Shown here: positions 26,805 to 35,919 of the stretch, piece after piece | How positions within the stretch are numbered: position 1 is the stretch's first letter | How the letters are laid out: every line of letters starts with the position of its first letter | DNA from: Xylanibacter ruminicola | Lineage (GTDB): Bacteria; Bacteroidota; Bacteroidia; Bacteroidales; Bacteroidaceae | Direction: 5' to 3' | DNA: 64,000 bases | NCBI RefSeq assembly: GCF_900142525.1 | Contig: NZ_FRBD01000004.1 | Location: 176,858 to 240,857, forward strand | Notes under the pieces: model-generated | What the model saw: the letters and a program-made list of their open reading frames with translations, nothing else | Databases searched by the model: none | Told to the model about the DNA's origin: nothing | Translations under genes and position numbers: made by a program

Positions 26805-28061
26805 ATGAGAAACAAGATATTATCACTGATAGCCGCAATGGTGCTCGCTACAGGAGCCCTTGCAGAGAGTGTAAAGACCGACCGCACATGGTATCTGGCC
26901 GGCGAGGCCATGAAAGTGAGCATTACTGCCCACGACGCCACAGTAGCATACGCCGAACTGTGCGACACGTACGGGATGGCTGTTGGCATCGCCATCGATC
27001 TCAAAGAGGGATCAGGCGAGGGAGTCATCGAGCTGCCTTCCGATCTGCATAGCGGTTACTACGTGTTGTCGGCCTATACCCGCAACAACGCTAAGGTAGC
27101 CAACCAACTGGTAGCCATCGTTAACACACTGCATAAGAGTAAGGAAGACGACATCAAGTGGCTGCCAACCGACAGCTCGTCGTGCGCGATAAGCAACGGG
27201 ACAGCCGAGCTGATAAGCCAGAAGGGCATAGAGGTTCGTGAAAGCGAAGGCCATATCATCAAAGCCCTGGTTAAGAATGCATATAACGGCAAGACCTTCA
27301 AAGGCAATCAGATTCGTCCATCGCTCAGTATCGTGGGCAAGCAGATACACTACTTTGAGGGCGATATGGTAAACGATTCCATCGCCGTGTTCTACACTTA
27401 CGGCATCCATGGCAAGCAGCCATTGGTACTGTCGGCCATGTCGTACACAGGTGTCAGCCTGCCCATCGAGATGATAAGCCCGTTTGCCACCCTGCTCCCT
27501 AAGCAGTTGCCACATCTGGTGTTCCACTACAATCGACATGAGGTAGAAGCCCGCTCGCTCGACATGCAGAAGCATCAGATAGCGATTGCCCCGGCCAAAC
27601 GCGAACTGCGTTTAGGCGATTTTGCCGACGACACAGCCGAAGAAGGTGTGCCACTGGATTATGATGAGAAAGTGTTCGGCATCAAGCCTGAGCAGACCTA
27701 TAACCTCGATGAGTACCGACAGTTTTTCACCATCAGAGAGGTGCTGCTTGAATACGTGAAGCACGTCAGAAAAATCAAGAACAACGGTGTAACGCAGCTC
27801 ATTGTTCGCAAAGAGCAAGAGTTCTATAACACCTCACTGCCTACGCTGGTACTGATTGACGGTATGCCCGTAACCGATGTAGAGCGACTGCTGAGGTATG
27901 ATGCCCGTCGTATTCACTATATCAATATCTATGGTGGTCAGTACACGTTTGGCAATGGTGTTTACAATGGCATACTGTCGTTTATCACACGCTCAGGACG
28001 ACTCACAAACTATCCCACCGAGCCCAACGTGCAATATCTGGTATACAATTTCCCTGAATAA
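26805..28061 (+). CDS. Secreted MG2/plug-like protein of the receptor operon
   Basis: The 418-residue protein has a signal peptide (ATGALAES). Residues 25-110 read as an MG2-type macroglobulin strand domain: DRTWYLAGEAMKVSI, then LPSDLHSGYYVLSAYTR, a pattern shared with alpha-2-macroglobulin-like extracellular proteins. The C-terminal 80 residues (PTLVLIDGMPVTDVERLL, then IHYINIYGG and YNGILSFITR) resemble a TonB plug subdomain without any barrel. Proteins of this kind accompany receptor/DUF4249 pairs in Bacteroidota (from memory). A role in assembling or gating the receptor is possible, but no function is established. The M16 peptidase follows after one base. Confidence 0.6.
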   Translation: MRNKILSLIAAMVLATGALAESVKTDRTWYLAGEAMKVSITAHDATVAYAELCDTYGMAVGIAIDLKEGSGEGVIELPSDLHSGYYVLSAYTRNNAKVANQLVAIVNTLHKSKEDDIKWLPTDSSSCAISNGTAELISQKGIEVRESEGHIIKALVKNAYNGKTFKGNQIRPSLSIVGKQIHYFEGDMVNDSIAVFYTYGIHGKQPLVLSAMSYTGVSLPIEMISPFATLLPKQLPHLVFHYNRHEVEARSLDMQKHQIAIAPAKRELRLGDFADDTAEEGVPLDYDEKVFGIKPEQTYNLDEYRQFFTIREVLLEYVKHVRKIKNNGVTQLIVRKEQEFYNTSLPTLVLIDGMPVTDVERLLRYDARRIHYINIYGGQYTFGNGVYNGILSFITRSGRLTNYPTEPNVQYLVYNFPE

Positions 28062-28062
28062 T

Positions 28063-29337
28063 ATGACTAACTACAATACATATACACTCCAGAATGGACT
28101 CAGAATTATTCATAAGCCTTCGGTGGCGCAGGTGGTGTACTGCGGCTATCAGATAGCAGCGGGCACACGCGACGAGCTGTCTGGCGAAGAGGGTATGGCC
28201 CACTTCTGCGAGCACATGACGTTTAAAGGCACTCGCACCCGCAATGCCCTCCAGATCATAAACGGTCTGGAGCAGCTGGGAGGCGACCTGAACGCATTTA
28301 CCAACAAGGAGGACACCACCTTCTATGCCGCCATCCAGAAGGAGCATATAGCCAAGGCGGTAAGTCTGCTCACCGACATCGTGTTTAACAGCACCTATCC
28401 ACAGCATGAAATCGACAAGGAGGTTGAAGTGATATGCGACGAGATAGAGAGCTACAACGACTCACCAGCCGAACTGATATACGATGAGTTCGAGAACATG
28501 CTGTTTGAAGGTCATCCGCTGGGCCACAACATCCTAGGTCAGGCCGAGCAGCTACGCACCTTCAAGACCGAGGATGCCCTGCGTTTCGTGCGACGTAACT
28601 ATCTGCCCGAAAAGGCTGTGTTCTTTATCTATGGTAATGTTAGCTTTAAATGGGTGGTGAAGCAACTGGAAAAAGAGTTTAAACAGAGTTCGGGTGCATT
28701 TGCAATGCCGAGCGGCAATCCCCTCGGCATTGCAAATGCCGATATTACCTCCAGCCTAATTACAAATTCGGCTGAACAAGGGGGAGCAGCTGAACAAATC
28801 ATTAAAGAAATCGGCTCGCACCAGGCACATGTCATGATCGGAACCAAGGGTTACGACATCCACCACCCCATGCGCATACCTCTGTATCTGCTTAATAACA
28901 TACTGGGCGGCCCAAGCATGAACGCCCGACTGAACCTGGCTCTACGTGAACGCAACGGACTGGTATACACCGTTGAGAGCACCATGGTGAGCTACAGCGA
29001 TACCGGCATGTGGAGCATCTACTTTGGCTGCGACCCACACGACGTGAACAAATGTCTGCGACTGGTACGTCGTGAGCTCGACAAGGTGATGCAGAAACCA
29101 CTGAGTGCCCATGCACTACGAACAGCCAAACAGCAGCTGAAAGGTCAGATTGCCATCGCATGCGATAACCGAGAGCAGTTTGCACTCGACTTCGGAAAGA
29201 GCTATCTGCACTACGGCTGGGAGAAAAACGTAGACAAGCTGTTTGAAAGCATCGACAAGGTGACTGCCGGCGACATACAAAAAGTAGCAAACGAGCTGTT
29301 TGCCACCGACAAATTGAAAGTGCTGATTTTCAGATAG
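28063..29337 (+). CDS. M16-family zinc peptidase with an inserted palindromic segment
   Basis: A single pitrilysin-type unit of 424 residues. The inverted zinc motif is HFCEH (His47, Glu50, His51) and the third ligand lies in EVEVICDEIESY. The C-terminal Arg/Tyr pair is present in LRERNGLVYTVES. No signal peptide is visible, so it probably acts in the cytoplasm on imported peptides. The ATG at 28063 follows the previous stop by one base; the frame is open further upstream but overlaps that gene. Residues 212-226 are encoded by a perfect 17-bp inverted repeat (28696-28739) in the linker between the two halves, which looks inserted. The 3' end overlaps the convergent sigma gene by 8 bases. Confidence 0.88.
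   Translation: MTNYNTYTLQNGLRIIHKPSVAQVVYCGYQIAAGTRDELSGEEGMAHFCEHMTFKGTRTRNALQIINGLEQLGGDLNAFTNKEDTTFYAAIQKEHIAKAVSLLTDIVFNSTYPQHEIDKEVEVICDEIESYNDSPAELIYDEFENMLFEGHPLGHNILGQAEQLRTFKTEDALRFVRRNYLPEKAVFFIYGNVSFKWVVKQLEKEFKQSSGAFAMPSGNPLGIANADITSSLITNSAEQGGAAEQIIKEIGSHQAHVMIGTKGYDIHHPMRIPLYLLNNILGGPSMNARLNLALRERNGLVYTVESTMVSYSDTGMWSIYFGCDPHDVNKCLRLVRRELDKVMQKPLSAHALRTAKQQLKGQIAIACDNREQFALDFGKSYLHYGWEKNVDKLFESIDKVTAGDIQKVANELFATDKLKVLIFR
28696..28739. repeat. Perfect 17-bp inverted repeat inside the M16 coding sequence
   Basis: Left arm GCATTTGCAATGCCGAG (28696-28712), 10-base loop CGGCAATCCC, right arm CTCGGCATTGCAAATGC (28723-28739). It starts exactly on a codon boundary and encodes 14 residues plus one codon shared with the flank (AFAMPSGNPLGIANA), keeping the frame. 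It falls in a low-complexity linker and not in a conserved block. Confidence 0.9.
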
Positions 29338-29827
29338 CTTGCAGATAACTCCTTACCACCTTGCGGGCTGTGCCCAGGCGATACTCAACACTCTTGTAGT
29401 TATCGCCCAGAAAGTCGGATATCTCGCTTACCTTCATGCCATCGTAGATGTGCAGGCGATAAACCTCACGGAAGTTCTCGGGCAAACGAGCCAATCCCTG
29501 TTCCATCTGCTCAATCACCTCATGCATGGAATAAACCGAATCGGCCGAAAGCTCATCACTACAAACCTTACGGATGTAATGCTCGTAATCGTTGGCATTG
29601 GCAAGACGACGATTGATATCGAATATGATGTTGCGGGCTGTGGTATACACCAAAGCAGGCAGTGTGACCTCTGAAATAAGTTTGGTGGATGTGAGCAGAC
29701 GCAGAAAAACGTTTTGTACCACGTCTTCTGCCTCTGCTCGTCCACTCAGGCGAGCACTTACATAATTAAGCAACTCGCCGCGGTGAGTAATGTAATAGTT
29801 GGTTATTAGGTCTAAATCTTTATTCAT
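29330..29827 (-). CDS. Orphan ECF-type sigma factor
   Basis: This 165-residue sigma-70-family protein has region 2 with HRGELLNYVSARLSGRAEAE and DVVQNVFLRLL, and region 4 with LPENFREVYRLHIYDGMKVS and a helix-turn-helix ending in YRLGTARKVVRSYLQ. No FecR-type anti-sigma gene is adjacent, unlike most Bacteroidota ECF pairs. The start overlaps the last 8 bases of the GH43 gene upstream, which suggests co-transcription with sugar genes. The 3' end overlaps the M16 gene on the other strand by 8 bases. It could control either the GH43 unit or the facing TonB receptor operon, which lacks a good -33 box. Confidence 0.85.
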   Translation of the reverse strand: MNKDLDLITNYYITHRGELLNYVSARLSGRAEAEDVVQNVFLRLLTSTKLISEVTLPALVYTTARNIIFDINRRLANANDYEHYIRKVCSDELSADSVYSMHEVIEQMEQGLARLPENFREVYRLHIYDGMKVSEISDFLGDNYKSVEYRLGTARKVVRSYLQAI

Positions 29828-30824
29828 TCACAACCTTTTGAATCGTTCCATCCTCGTTATAGAACAGGCGCTGAACCTTAAGTGAACGCAGATGGGTGAT
29901 ATCATTCGAAGGAACGCAATCATGATAGAACAAGAACCACTCGCCCTTATACTGTACGATAGAGTGATGGGTAGTCCAACCTACTACAGGATCAAGGATA
30001 ACACCCTGATAGGTGAATGGTCCGTATGGGTTATCGCCGATAGCATAGCAAAGCATATGGCTGTCGCCGGTAGAATAGCTGAAGTAATACTTGCCGTTAT
30101 ACTTGTGCATCCACGAAGCCTCGAAGAAACGATGAGGATCGCCAGCCTTCAGTGGCTGTCCGTCCTTATCAAGAACTACCACGCTACGTGGAGCCTCAGC
30201 AAACTGCAACACATCGTCGCTCATCTTAACAACAAAGCTCGACAATGCAGGCACATCGGCAGGAGCAAAGAGCTGAGTCTTCTTATCGGCAGCAGGTCCA
30301 AGGTCAACACCGCCCTCTTTCAGAAGCTTCTCTGGAGCCTGGTACCACTGTAACTGACCGCCCCACAGACCACCGAAGTAGCAGTATATCTGGCCGTCCT
30401 CATCCTTAAACACGCTAGGGTCAATAGAGAACGAGCCACGGATGGGGTGCTCCTGAGGCACGAATGGGCCCTCGGGCTTATCGGCGATAGCCACACCAAG
30501 GTGGAACACGCCGTTATAATCCTTAGCCGAGAAGATAAGATAGTACTTACCATCCTTCTCAACTACATCGTTATCCCACATCTGCTTCTCAGCCCACTTC
30601 ACCTGGTCTACATGCAGAATCATACCATGATCGGTAATCTCACCGTTCTCAACATCCTCCATCGAGATAACGTGATAGTCTTTCATCTGGAAGTGACCAC
30701 CATCATCATCGAAGGCAGCACCTGCCTCCCAGTCGTGCGAGGGATAAACATAAAGTTTGCCGTTAAACACATTAGCAGATGGATCTGCATAATAATCTTT
30801 GGGATAAAGATAACGTGGTTTCAT
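29820..30824 (-). CDS. GH43-family glycoside hydrolase (arabinofuranosidase/xylosidase type), cytoplasmic
   Basis: The 334-residue five-bladed beta-propeller hydrolase has the three acidic residues in their expected places: Asp14 in YYADPSANVF (general base), Asp135 in GSFSIDPSVF (pKa modulator) and Glu235 in HRFFEASWMH (general acid). There is no signal peptide, so it should act on imported oligosaccharides. GH43 enzymes cleave alpha-L-arabinofuranosyl or beta-D-xylosyl bonds; which of these applies cannot be told from sequence alone. The gene lies 23 bases after a GPH sugar transporter and runs into an ECF sigma gene with an 8-base overlap. An acetylesterase and a second transporter are divergent, giving a small hemicellulose module. 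Confidence 0.88.
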   Translation of the reverse strand: MKPRYLYPKDYYADPSANVFNGKLYVYPSHDWEAGAAFDDDGGHFQMKDYHVISMEDVENGEITDHGMILHVDQVKWAEKQMWDNDVVEKDGKYYLIFSAKDYNGVFHLGVAIADKPEGPFVPQEHPIRGSFSIDPSVFKDEDGQIYCYFGGLWGGQLQWYQAPEKLLKEGGVDLGPAADKKTQLFAPADVPALSSFVVKMSDDVLQFAEAPRSVVVLDKDGQPLKAGDPHRFFEASWMHKYNGKYYFSYSTGDSHMLCYAIGDNPYGPFTYQGVILDPVVGWTTHHSIVQYKGEWFLFYHDCVPSNDITHLRSLKVQRLFYNEDGTIQKVVNE

Positions 30825-30847
30825 ATAACAAATTTCCTTTTTAGATA

Positions 30848-32293
30848 TTAAACATTATTCTGGTTAGCAAACCTGCGGCGCGCTGCCAGCTCGGCCTGCA
30901 TATTCTCATTATATTCTTTAGTAATAGGATAGTAATGCAGAGCAACCACCCCAACCATGAACAGTACAGCAGGCACAATGCTCGAAACAAGTCGGATACC
31001 CATCATGGCACTCTCGTTCTGGATAGTGGCCTCGCCACCTGATACATAACCGAACATAGAGATAAAGATACCCGCAATAGCTCCACCAAAGCCTAGACCC
31101 AGCTTAAGAGCCAAAACGATACCCGAGAAACAGAAACCCGTAGCACGACGATGATTCTCGTATTCTATATGGTCGGCCACATCGCCTATCATAGCCCATA
31201 ACAACGGTATGGTAGGAGCGTAAGCCAGCGATCTTAGGAAGTTAATCAGGAAAAGCAGTCCCACGTCGGTAGGCTCCGGAATGCAGAACAGAGCAGTTAG
31301 GAAGGCAGTCATAGAGAGACATACCTTGAATGTATTGCGCTTGCCAAACTTATTGGCCAGATACTGCGAGAAGCAGATAACACCCACAAACTGCACGATA
31401 GCACCCATCATATTGAATACCGAGAAGCCTACAGAATAGGCATTATCGGGATGAAGCGTCATAAAATGTGACAGAAAATCGTAAAGCGACTTCTGATCAA
31501 CATTATACTGGAAATAGAAGTTCATGGCCGATCCCCACATAGCTAATGTAACAAACAGTGAGAATGTAAGCAATGCCATCGAGTTCCACGATACGCTAGA
31601 GAATGTATTCTTGATATCCTCGCGCACGCTTATCTGCTGGCGTGGAGGCGGCTGTATGCGTTCTTTGGTTACAGCAAACGTTATAATAAAGAATATAAAT
31701 GCTATGCATGCAAAGATGGCAATGGTACAAGTCCAGCCGTGCTGCAAGGTACTATCCTCGGAGAAATGATTGACCATAGGCAGCGTTAAGCCCTGAACAA
31801 CAAACTGAACTATGGTAACGACAACAAACCTGACGGTGGTGATACTGGTGCGCTCGCGTATATCACTCGTCATCACACCGCCCAAAGAAGTATAAGGAAT
31901 GTTATTGAACGAATAAGCCGTCATCAGAAGCACATAGCTGGCTGTGGCATACATAGCTACATGCGACTTTTCATGAATCCCAGGATTATAGAAGGCCAGT
32001 ACATAGAACAAGCAGAACGGGATGACAGTCCAAAGCATCCAAGGACGGAACTTTCCCCATCTGGTATGAGTACGATCAGTAAGCAGGCCTATGCTAGGAT
32101 CAACAATGATGGCCGACAAACTGGCTATCATCAATATCGAACCAGCAATCGCACCATTGAGTCCAAACACATCTGTATAAAACTTCAGTTGGAATATCAT
32201 CATCATTTGGAACACAAGGTTTGCGGCGGCATCTCCTAACGAGTAGCCCACCTTTTCGCCTAATGAAACCTGCTGTGATGCAAACTTATTCAT
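30848..32293 (-). CDS. GPH-family (MelB-like) sugar:cation symporter
   Basis: The 481-residue protein has twelve membrane spans. LGEKVGYSLGDAAANLVFQ begins the protein and the family loop motif is present as DPSIGLLTDRTHTRWGKFRP. GPH symporters import di- and oligosaccharides or glycosides across the inner membrane with Na+ or H+. The frame is open upstream to 32374, but the promoter box TACCTTTG (complement of 32318-32325) lies between, so the ATG at 32293 is the start. The downstream GH43 gene points to xylo- or arabino-oligosaccharides as cargo. Confidence 0.88.
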   Translation of the reverse strand: MNKFASQQVSLGEKVGYSLGDAAANLVFQMMMIFQLKFYTDVFGLNGAIAGSILMIASLSAIIVDPSIGLLTDRTHTRWGKFRPWMLWTVIPFCLFYVLAFYNPGIHEKSHVAMYATASYVLLMTAYSFNNIPYTSLGGVMTSDIRERTSITTVRFVVVTIVQFVVQGLTLPMVNHFSEDSTLQHGWTCTIAIFACIAFIFFIITFAVTKERIQPPPRQQISVREDIKNTFSSVSWNSMALLTFSLFVTLAMWGSAMNFYFQYNVDQKSLYDFLSHFMTLHPDNAYSVGFSVFNMMGAIVQFVGVICFSQYLANKFGKRNTFKVCLSMTAFLTALFCIPEPTDVGLLFLINFLRSLAYAPTIPLLWAMIGDVADHIEYENHRRATGFCFSGIVLALKLGLGFGGAIAGIFISMFGYVSGGEATIQNESAMMGIRLVSSIVPAVLFMVGVVALHYYPITKEYNENMQAELAARRRFANQNNV

Positions 32294-32317
32294 ATACTGT
32301 TGTGTAAAAAACTGCTG

Positions 32318-32325
32318 CAAAGGTA
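32318..32325 (-). promoter_or_regulatory. -7 promoter box for the transporter-GH43-sigma unit
   Basis: Minus strand TACCTTTG, 24 bases before the ATG at 32293. It decides the start of the transporter gene. Confidence 0.55.
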
Positions 32326-32431
32326 GTGAAAAAATAACCATCCGACATTCTAAATTGTTACAGATGCTTTTCAAAATGTGTCATTGGGCAAGAAAATGGG
32401 TATTTTTGACATGTTCAACAAAGATTTTTGT

Positions 32432-32439
32432 TACTTTTG
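32432..32439 (+). promoter_or_regulatory. -7 promoter box for the second acetylesterase
   Basis: TACTTTTG, 20 bases before the ATG at 32460, with a TTTG 23 bases upstream (32405-32408), slightly wide spacing. It is divergent from the box at 32318. Confidence 0.55.
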
Positions 32440-32459
32440 CAACATCAAAGCAACATTTT

Positions 32460-34421
32460 ATGAAGAAATTATTATTTTTTTGCGCAACATTGTTTTGCCT
32501 TACTACTGCCGATGCAAAAATATCTATGCCCCAACTTTTCCAGTCGGGCATGGTTATGCAGCGCGGCAAAGCCATCCCTATATGGGGTAAAGCTGATGCA
32601 GGCGAGGCTGTAACCATACGATTCAATAAAAAGGAACACACCACCACGGCCGATGCCAACGGAAAATGGAGAATTGACCTCCCCAAGATGAAAGCAGGTG
32701 GTCCTTATAAACTAGAGGTGAGAGGTAAGAATGGAGAAGTGAGAGAAATCTCTGATATATTAATCGGTGACGTATGGCTATTGTCGGGCCAGTCGAACAT
32801 CGATGTACATATTGAGCGTGTATATCCACAATATACTACCGAGATTGATAACTACGAGAACTCCAACATTCGTTTGTTCCGCGTACAGAACGAGACAAGC
32901 ACGCATGGCGTGAAAGACGACATACGCCCCACCAGTATCAACTGGAAACCACTGAACAAGCAGAATGCATGGCCATTCTCAGCCGTTGGATACTTCCTGG
33001 GCAAAAAGATGTTCGAGAAAAACAAGGTAGCACAGGGCATCATCGTTAACAGCTGGGGAGGCACGCCCATTGAGGCTTGGATTAGCGAAGATTCGCTTAA
33101 GGCCGACTATCCCATGCTGATAAAGAAGACACAGATGTACCAGAGCGATGACTACATACGAGCCCAAATGCAAGCCAATGGTGCCGCTAATCGTCAATGG
33201 GATGCCATTTTGAATCAGAACGACCCTGGATATGCTGATGCAGCATGCGACGACAGCCAATGGACCACGATAAACCAAAACAACTGGGCATGGCGAGGCA
33301 CAGGCAGCGTTTGGCTGCGCCAACATATAAATATAGATAAGGAACACGCGGGTAAACCTGCACGATTGTTACTTGGCACCCTATTCGACCAAGATATTAC
33401 TTATCTTAATGGCAAGGAGATAGGACACACCTATTATCAGTATCCTCCACGCCGATATGATATACCTGAAGGCATGCTGCACGAGGGCGACAACGTGATA
33501 GCCGTAAGATTCATCAACAAATACGGTGCCGTTCACTTCATCCCCCAGAAGCCATATATGCTTTGCTTCGGCGACGACCGCATGTCGCAGAATCCCATGC
33601 CAAAAGATGTTATTCCCTTGGATGCGAATTGGAAGATGCACGTTGGTGCCGAGATGCCACAATGTCCAGGAGGTGATGTGTCGCTACAGAATCTGCCCAC
33701 CACACTCTATAATGCAGTACTCTACCCGTTGGCACCCTATGCCATCAACGGAGTTGTGTGGTATCAGGGAGAATCAAACACAGGCAATCCCGCTCCATAC
33801 GCCGACTATCTGAAGAAACTTCTGGGGTGCTGGCGTGATCGCTGGAACGACCAGCAGATGCCATTTGTCATAGTACAGTTGGCTAACTACGACGGACGCC
33901 AGCAGACAGCCTTTCCAAGACCGATAACAGCACAGCCAGAGCCTGTAAATAGCGGTTGGGCACAATTGCGCGAAGCACAGCGCACTGTAGCCAAAGCCGA
34001 CGCAAGAGCCGAACTGGCAGTTATTAATGATTTGGGCGAGACCGTCGACATACATCCACTACGTAAGAAAGAAGTTTCCGAGCGCATCAGTCTTTGTTTC
34101 GATCGTCTATTATATAATAATAAGGTGAAATTATCGCCCGAGGTTGTATCAACTGAGGTTAAAGACAACGAGATAATACTTACCCTCGACCAGCCCATAC
34201 AGTCGGGCAAGATTGAAACAATAGAGGTAGCAGGCACAGATGGCAAGTTTGTTAATGCAACAGCCACTGCCGAAGGAAACAGAATAACTATCCTCTCACC
34301 TCTAACTTCTCCGCTCTCACCTCTAAGCATCCGCTATGCTTGGAAAGACAACCCCCTGCAGGCAAACATCCGCTCACTAAGCGGTCTGCCCATGAGTTCA
34401 TTCGAAATAACAATTAAATAA
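32460..34421 (+). CDS. Secreted sialate O-acetylesterase-family esterase with inserted jelly-roll domain
   Basis: The 653-residue protein has a signal peptide (CLTTADAK). The SGNH blocks are WLLSGQSNIDV (Ser112), VVWYQGESNTGNP and the catalytic Asp/His in VDIHPLRKKE. Between the first two blocks, about residues 255-375 form an inserted galactose-binding-like beta-domain (GSVWLRQHINI, then LLLGTLFDQDITYLNGKEIG), as in longer family members. The frame upstream of 32460 lies across the promoter, so the ATG at 32460 is the start. It is 170 residues longer than the paralogue at 10716. With GH43 and two GPH transporters around it, xylan deacetylation is the most likely job. Confidence 0.83.
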   Translation: MKKLLFFCATLFCLTTADAKISMPQLFQSGMVMQRGKAIPIWGKADAGEAVTIRFNKKEHTTTADANGKWRIDLPKMKAGGPYKLEVRGKNGEVREISDILIGDVWLLSGQSNIDVHIERVYPQYTTEIDNYENSNIRLFRVQNETSTHGVKDDIRPTSINWKPLNKQNAWPFSAVGYFLGKKMFEKNKVAQGIIVNSWGGTPIEAWISEDSLKADYPMLIKKTQMYQSDDYIRAQMQANGAANRQWDAILNQNDPGYADAACDDSQWTTINQNNWAWRGTGSVWLRQHINIDKEHAGKPARLLLGTLFDQDITYLNGKEIGHTYYQYPPRRYDIPEGMLHEGDNVIAVRFINKYGAVHFIPQKPYMLCFGDDRMSQNPMPKDVIPLDANWKMHVGAEMPQCPGGDVSLQNLPTTLYNAVLYPLAPYAINGVVWYQGESNTGNPAPYADYLKKLLGCWRDRWNDQQMPFVIVQLANYDGRQQTAFPRPITAQPEPVNSGWAQLREAQRTVAKADARAELAVINDLGETVDIHPLRKKEVSERISLCFDRLLYNNKVKLSPEVVSTEVKDNEIILTLDQPIQSGKIETIEVAGTDGKFVNATATAEGNRITILSPLTSPLSPLSIRYAWKDNPLQANIRSLSGLPMSSFEITIK

Positions 34422-34432
34422 CAATAGTAATT

Positions 34433-35824
34433 ATGAGTACAACTAATGAAACCAAAGGCTTCTACAAGCTCTCATGGCTCCAGCGCATCGGCTTTGGCTC
34501 GGGCGACCTGGCGCAGAATCTGATTTTCCAGACGGTAGCATGCTACCTGATGATTTACCTCACAACAGTCTTGAAACTGAACCCGGCTTTTGTCAGCGGA
34601 TTGATTCTTGCCGTTCGACTCATCGACTGTTTCTGGAGTCCAGTAGTAGGACGATATATTGATAACCGCAATCCCAAGCTAGGTAAGTACCGCTCTTACC
34701 TGCTGTATGGAGGTATTCCCCTTACAGTTGCAGCCTGCTTACTGATGCTTCCTCAGGTAGCCACTTGGTCAATGAGCCTGAAGATAGCCTATGCCACCAT
34801 CAGCTATACCGTACTGAGCATGATCTATTCAGTAGTCAACATACCTTACGGCTCGATTATGGCCAGTATGACTCGCGATAACGATGAAGTTCTGATTCTT
34901 ACTTCAACACGTATGGTATGCGCCAACATTGGTCAGATTGTTGTTCAGGCCGGCTTCCCCATCGGACTCGCCATGTGTGTACATGCAGCTATCGACTGGA
35001 ATCAGGCCACATTTATGGCTATCGGTACCATCCCTGCATTCGTCATCCTTCCTGCTATGCCTATGCTGAAGAGACTGTTGGGCAAAAAAGGCCTTTATTA
35101 TACACTTCTCTGCATTGGATTGGTTGGATTTGCCATCTTATTCACCATTGGTAAATTCTTTGATGTAGCAGATAATAATGCACTTGTTCAGACTGCAAAG
35201 GTTATGACTGGTGTCGGTCTTCTTGTAGGTTCTCTGATGTGGGCATTGGTACCTGAGGTTATCACCGAGGCTGAGTACCGTACAGGCAACCGTCCCGCAG
35301 CTACTGTCAATGCCCTTGCCGGTGTTGCTTTCAAGGCAGGTTTCTCAATTGCAGGTTGGATTACACCATTGGTAATGGGTATGATCGGCTTTAACTTTGC
35401 CAGCGAAGAGTCTGCACTACCTATCGAGCCAAGTGCTTGGTTTACGGTTACATGTGTATTCGCACTCGTAGGTTTTGTTCTCCTGATGCTTTGCTTCATG
35501 GGTAGCAAGGAGAATATCACCACCACCCCCGAAAAGCCTGTATCATTCGGCGAGATGTGGCAGGAGTTCAAGGCCAACAAGTGTCTCCAGCTGGTACTCA
35601 GCATCTTTGTTGTAGTATTCCTGGCATCATTCATCAGCGCTCCTGTAAATGCCTATTATACCAAGTTGGCCAACTATTCTGAGACCGCACAGAATGCAAT
35701 TCTGCTGTTCACCACCATTATCCCCGCCATTCTTCTTATCATTGTAGGTTACCTTATTTATAAGTATCCTCTTACTGATGAGAGGCTTGATGAAATCAAT
35801 CGTGAGATTGAGGCTCGCGGATAA
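34433..35824 (+). CDS. GPH-family (MelB-like) sugar:cation symporter
   Basis: The 463-residue protein has about twelve spans. It begins with LQRIGFGSGDLAQNLIFQ and carries DCFWSPVVGRYIDNRNPKLG, the GPH loop motif. It starts 11 bases after the acetylesterase stop and is in the same operon. It is only a distant paralogue of the transporter at 30848, so two importers of related but probably different oligosaccharides serve one module. No terminator is obvious after it. Confidence 0.88.
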   Translation: MSTTNETKGFYKLSWLQRIGFGSGDLAQNLIFQTVACYLMIYLTTVLKLNPAFVSGLILAVRLIDCFWSPVVGRYIDNRNPKLGKYRSYLLYGGIPLTVAACLLMLPQVATWSMSLKIAYATISYTVLSMIYSVVNIPYGSIMASMTRDNDEVLILTSTRMVCANIGQIVVQAGFPIGLAMCVHAAIDWNQATFMAIGTIPAFVILPAMPMLKRLLGKKGLYYTLLCIGLVGFAILFTIGKFFDVADNNALVQTAKVMTGVGLLVGSLMWALVPEVITEAEYRTGNRPAATVNALAGVAFKAGFSIAGWITPLVMGMIGFNFASEESALPIEPSAWFTVTCVFALVGFVLLMLCFMGSKENITTTPEKPVSFGEMWQEFKANKCLQLVLSIFVVVFLASFISAPVNAYYTKLANYSETAQNAILLFTTIIPAILLIIVGYLIYKYPLTDERLDEINREIEARG

Positions 35825-35882
35825 AAGAGCAATTTTACGCAATATTTTGATAGAATAACTTGCAAGTTTCAAACTTTTTCCG

Positions 35883-35890
35883 TATCTTTG
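35883..35890 (+). promoter_or_regulatory. -7 promoter box for the SpoIIE-type phosphatase gene
   Basis: TATCTTTG, 29 bases before the ATG at 35920, with a partial -33 (CTTGC) about 20 bases upstream. Confidence 0.55.
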
Positions 35891-35919
35891 CCCACAAGAA
35901 ATAATAATCGGGCAAAAGA

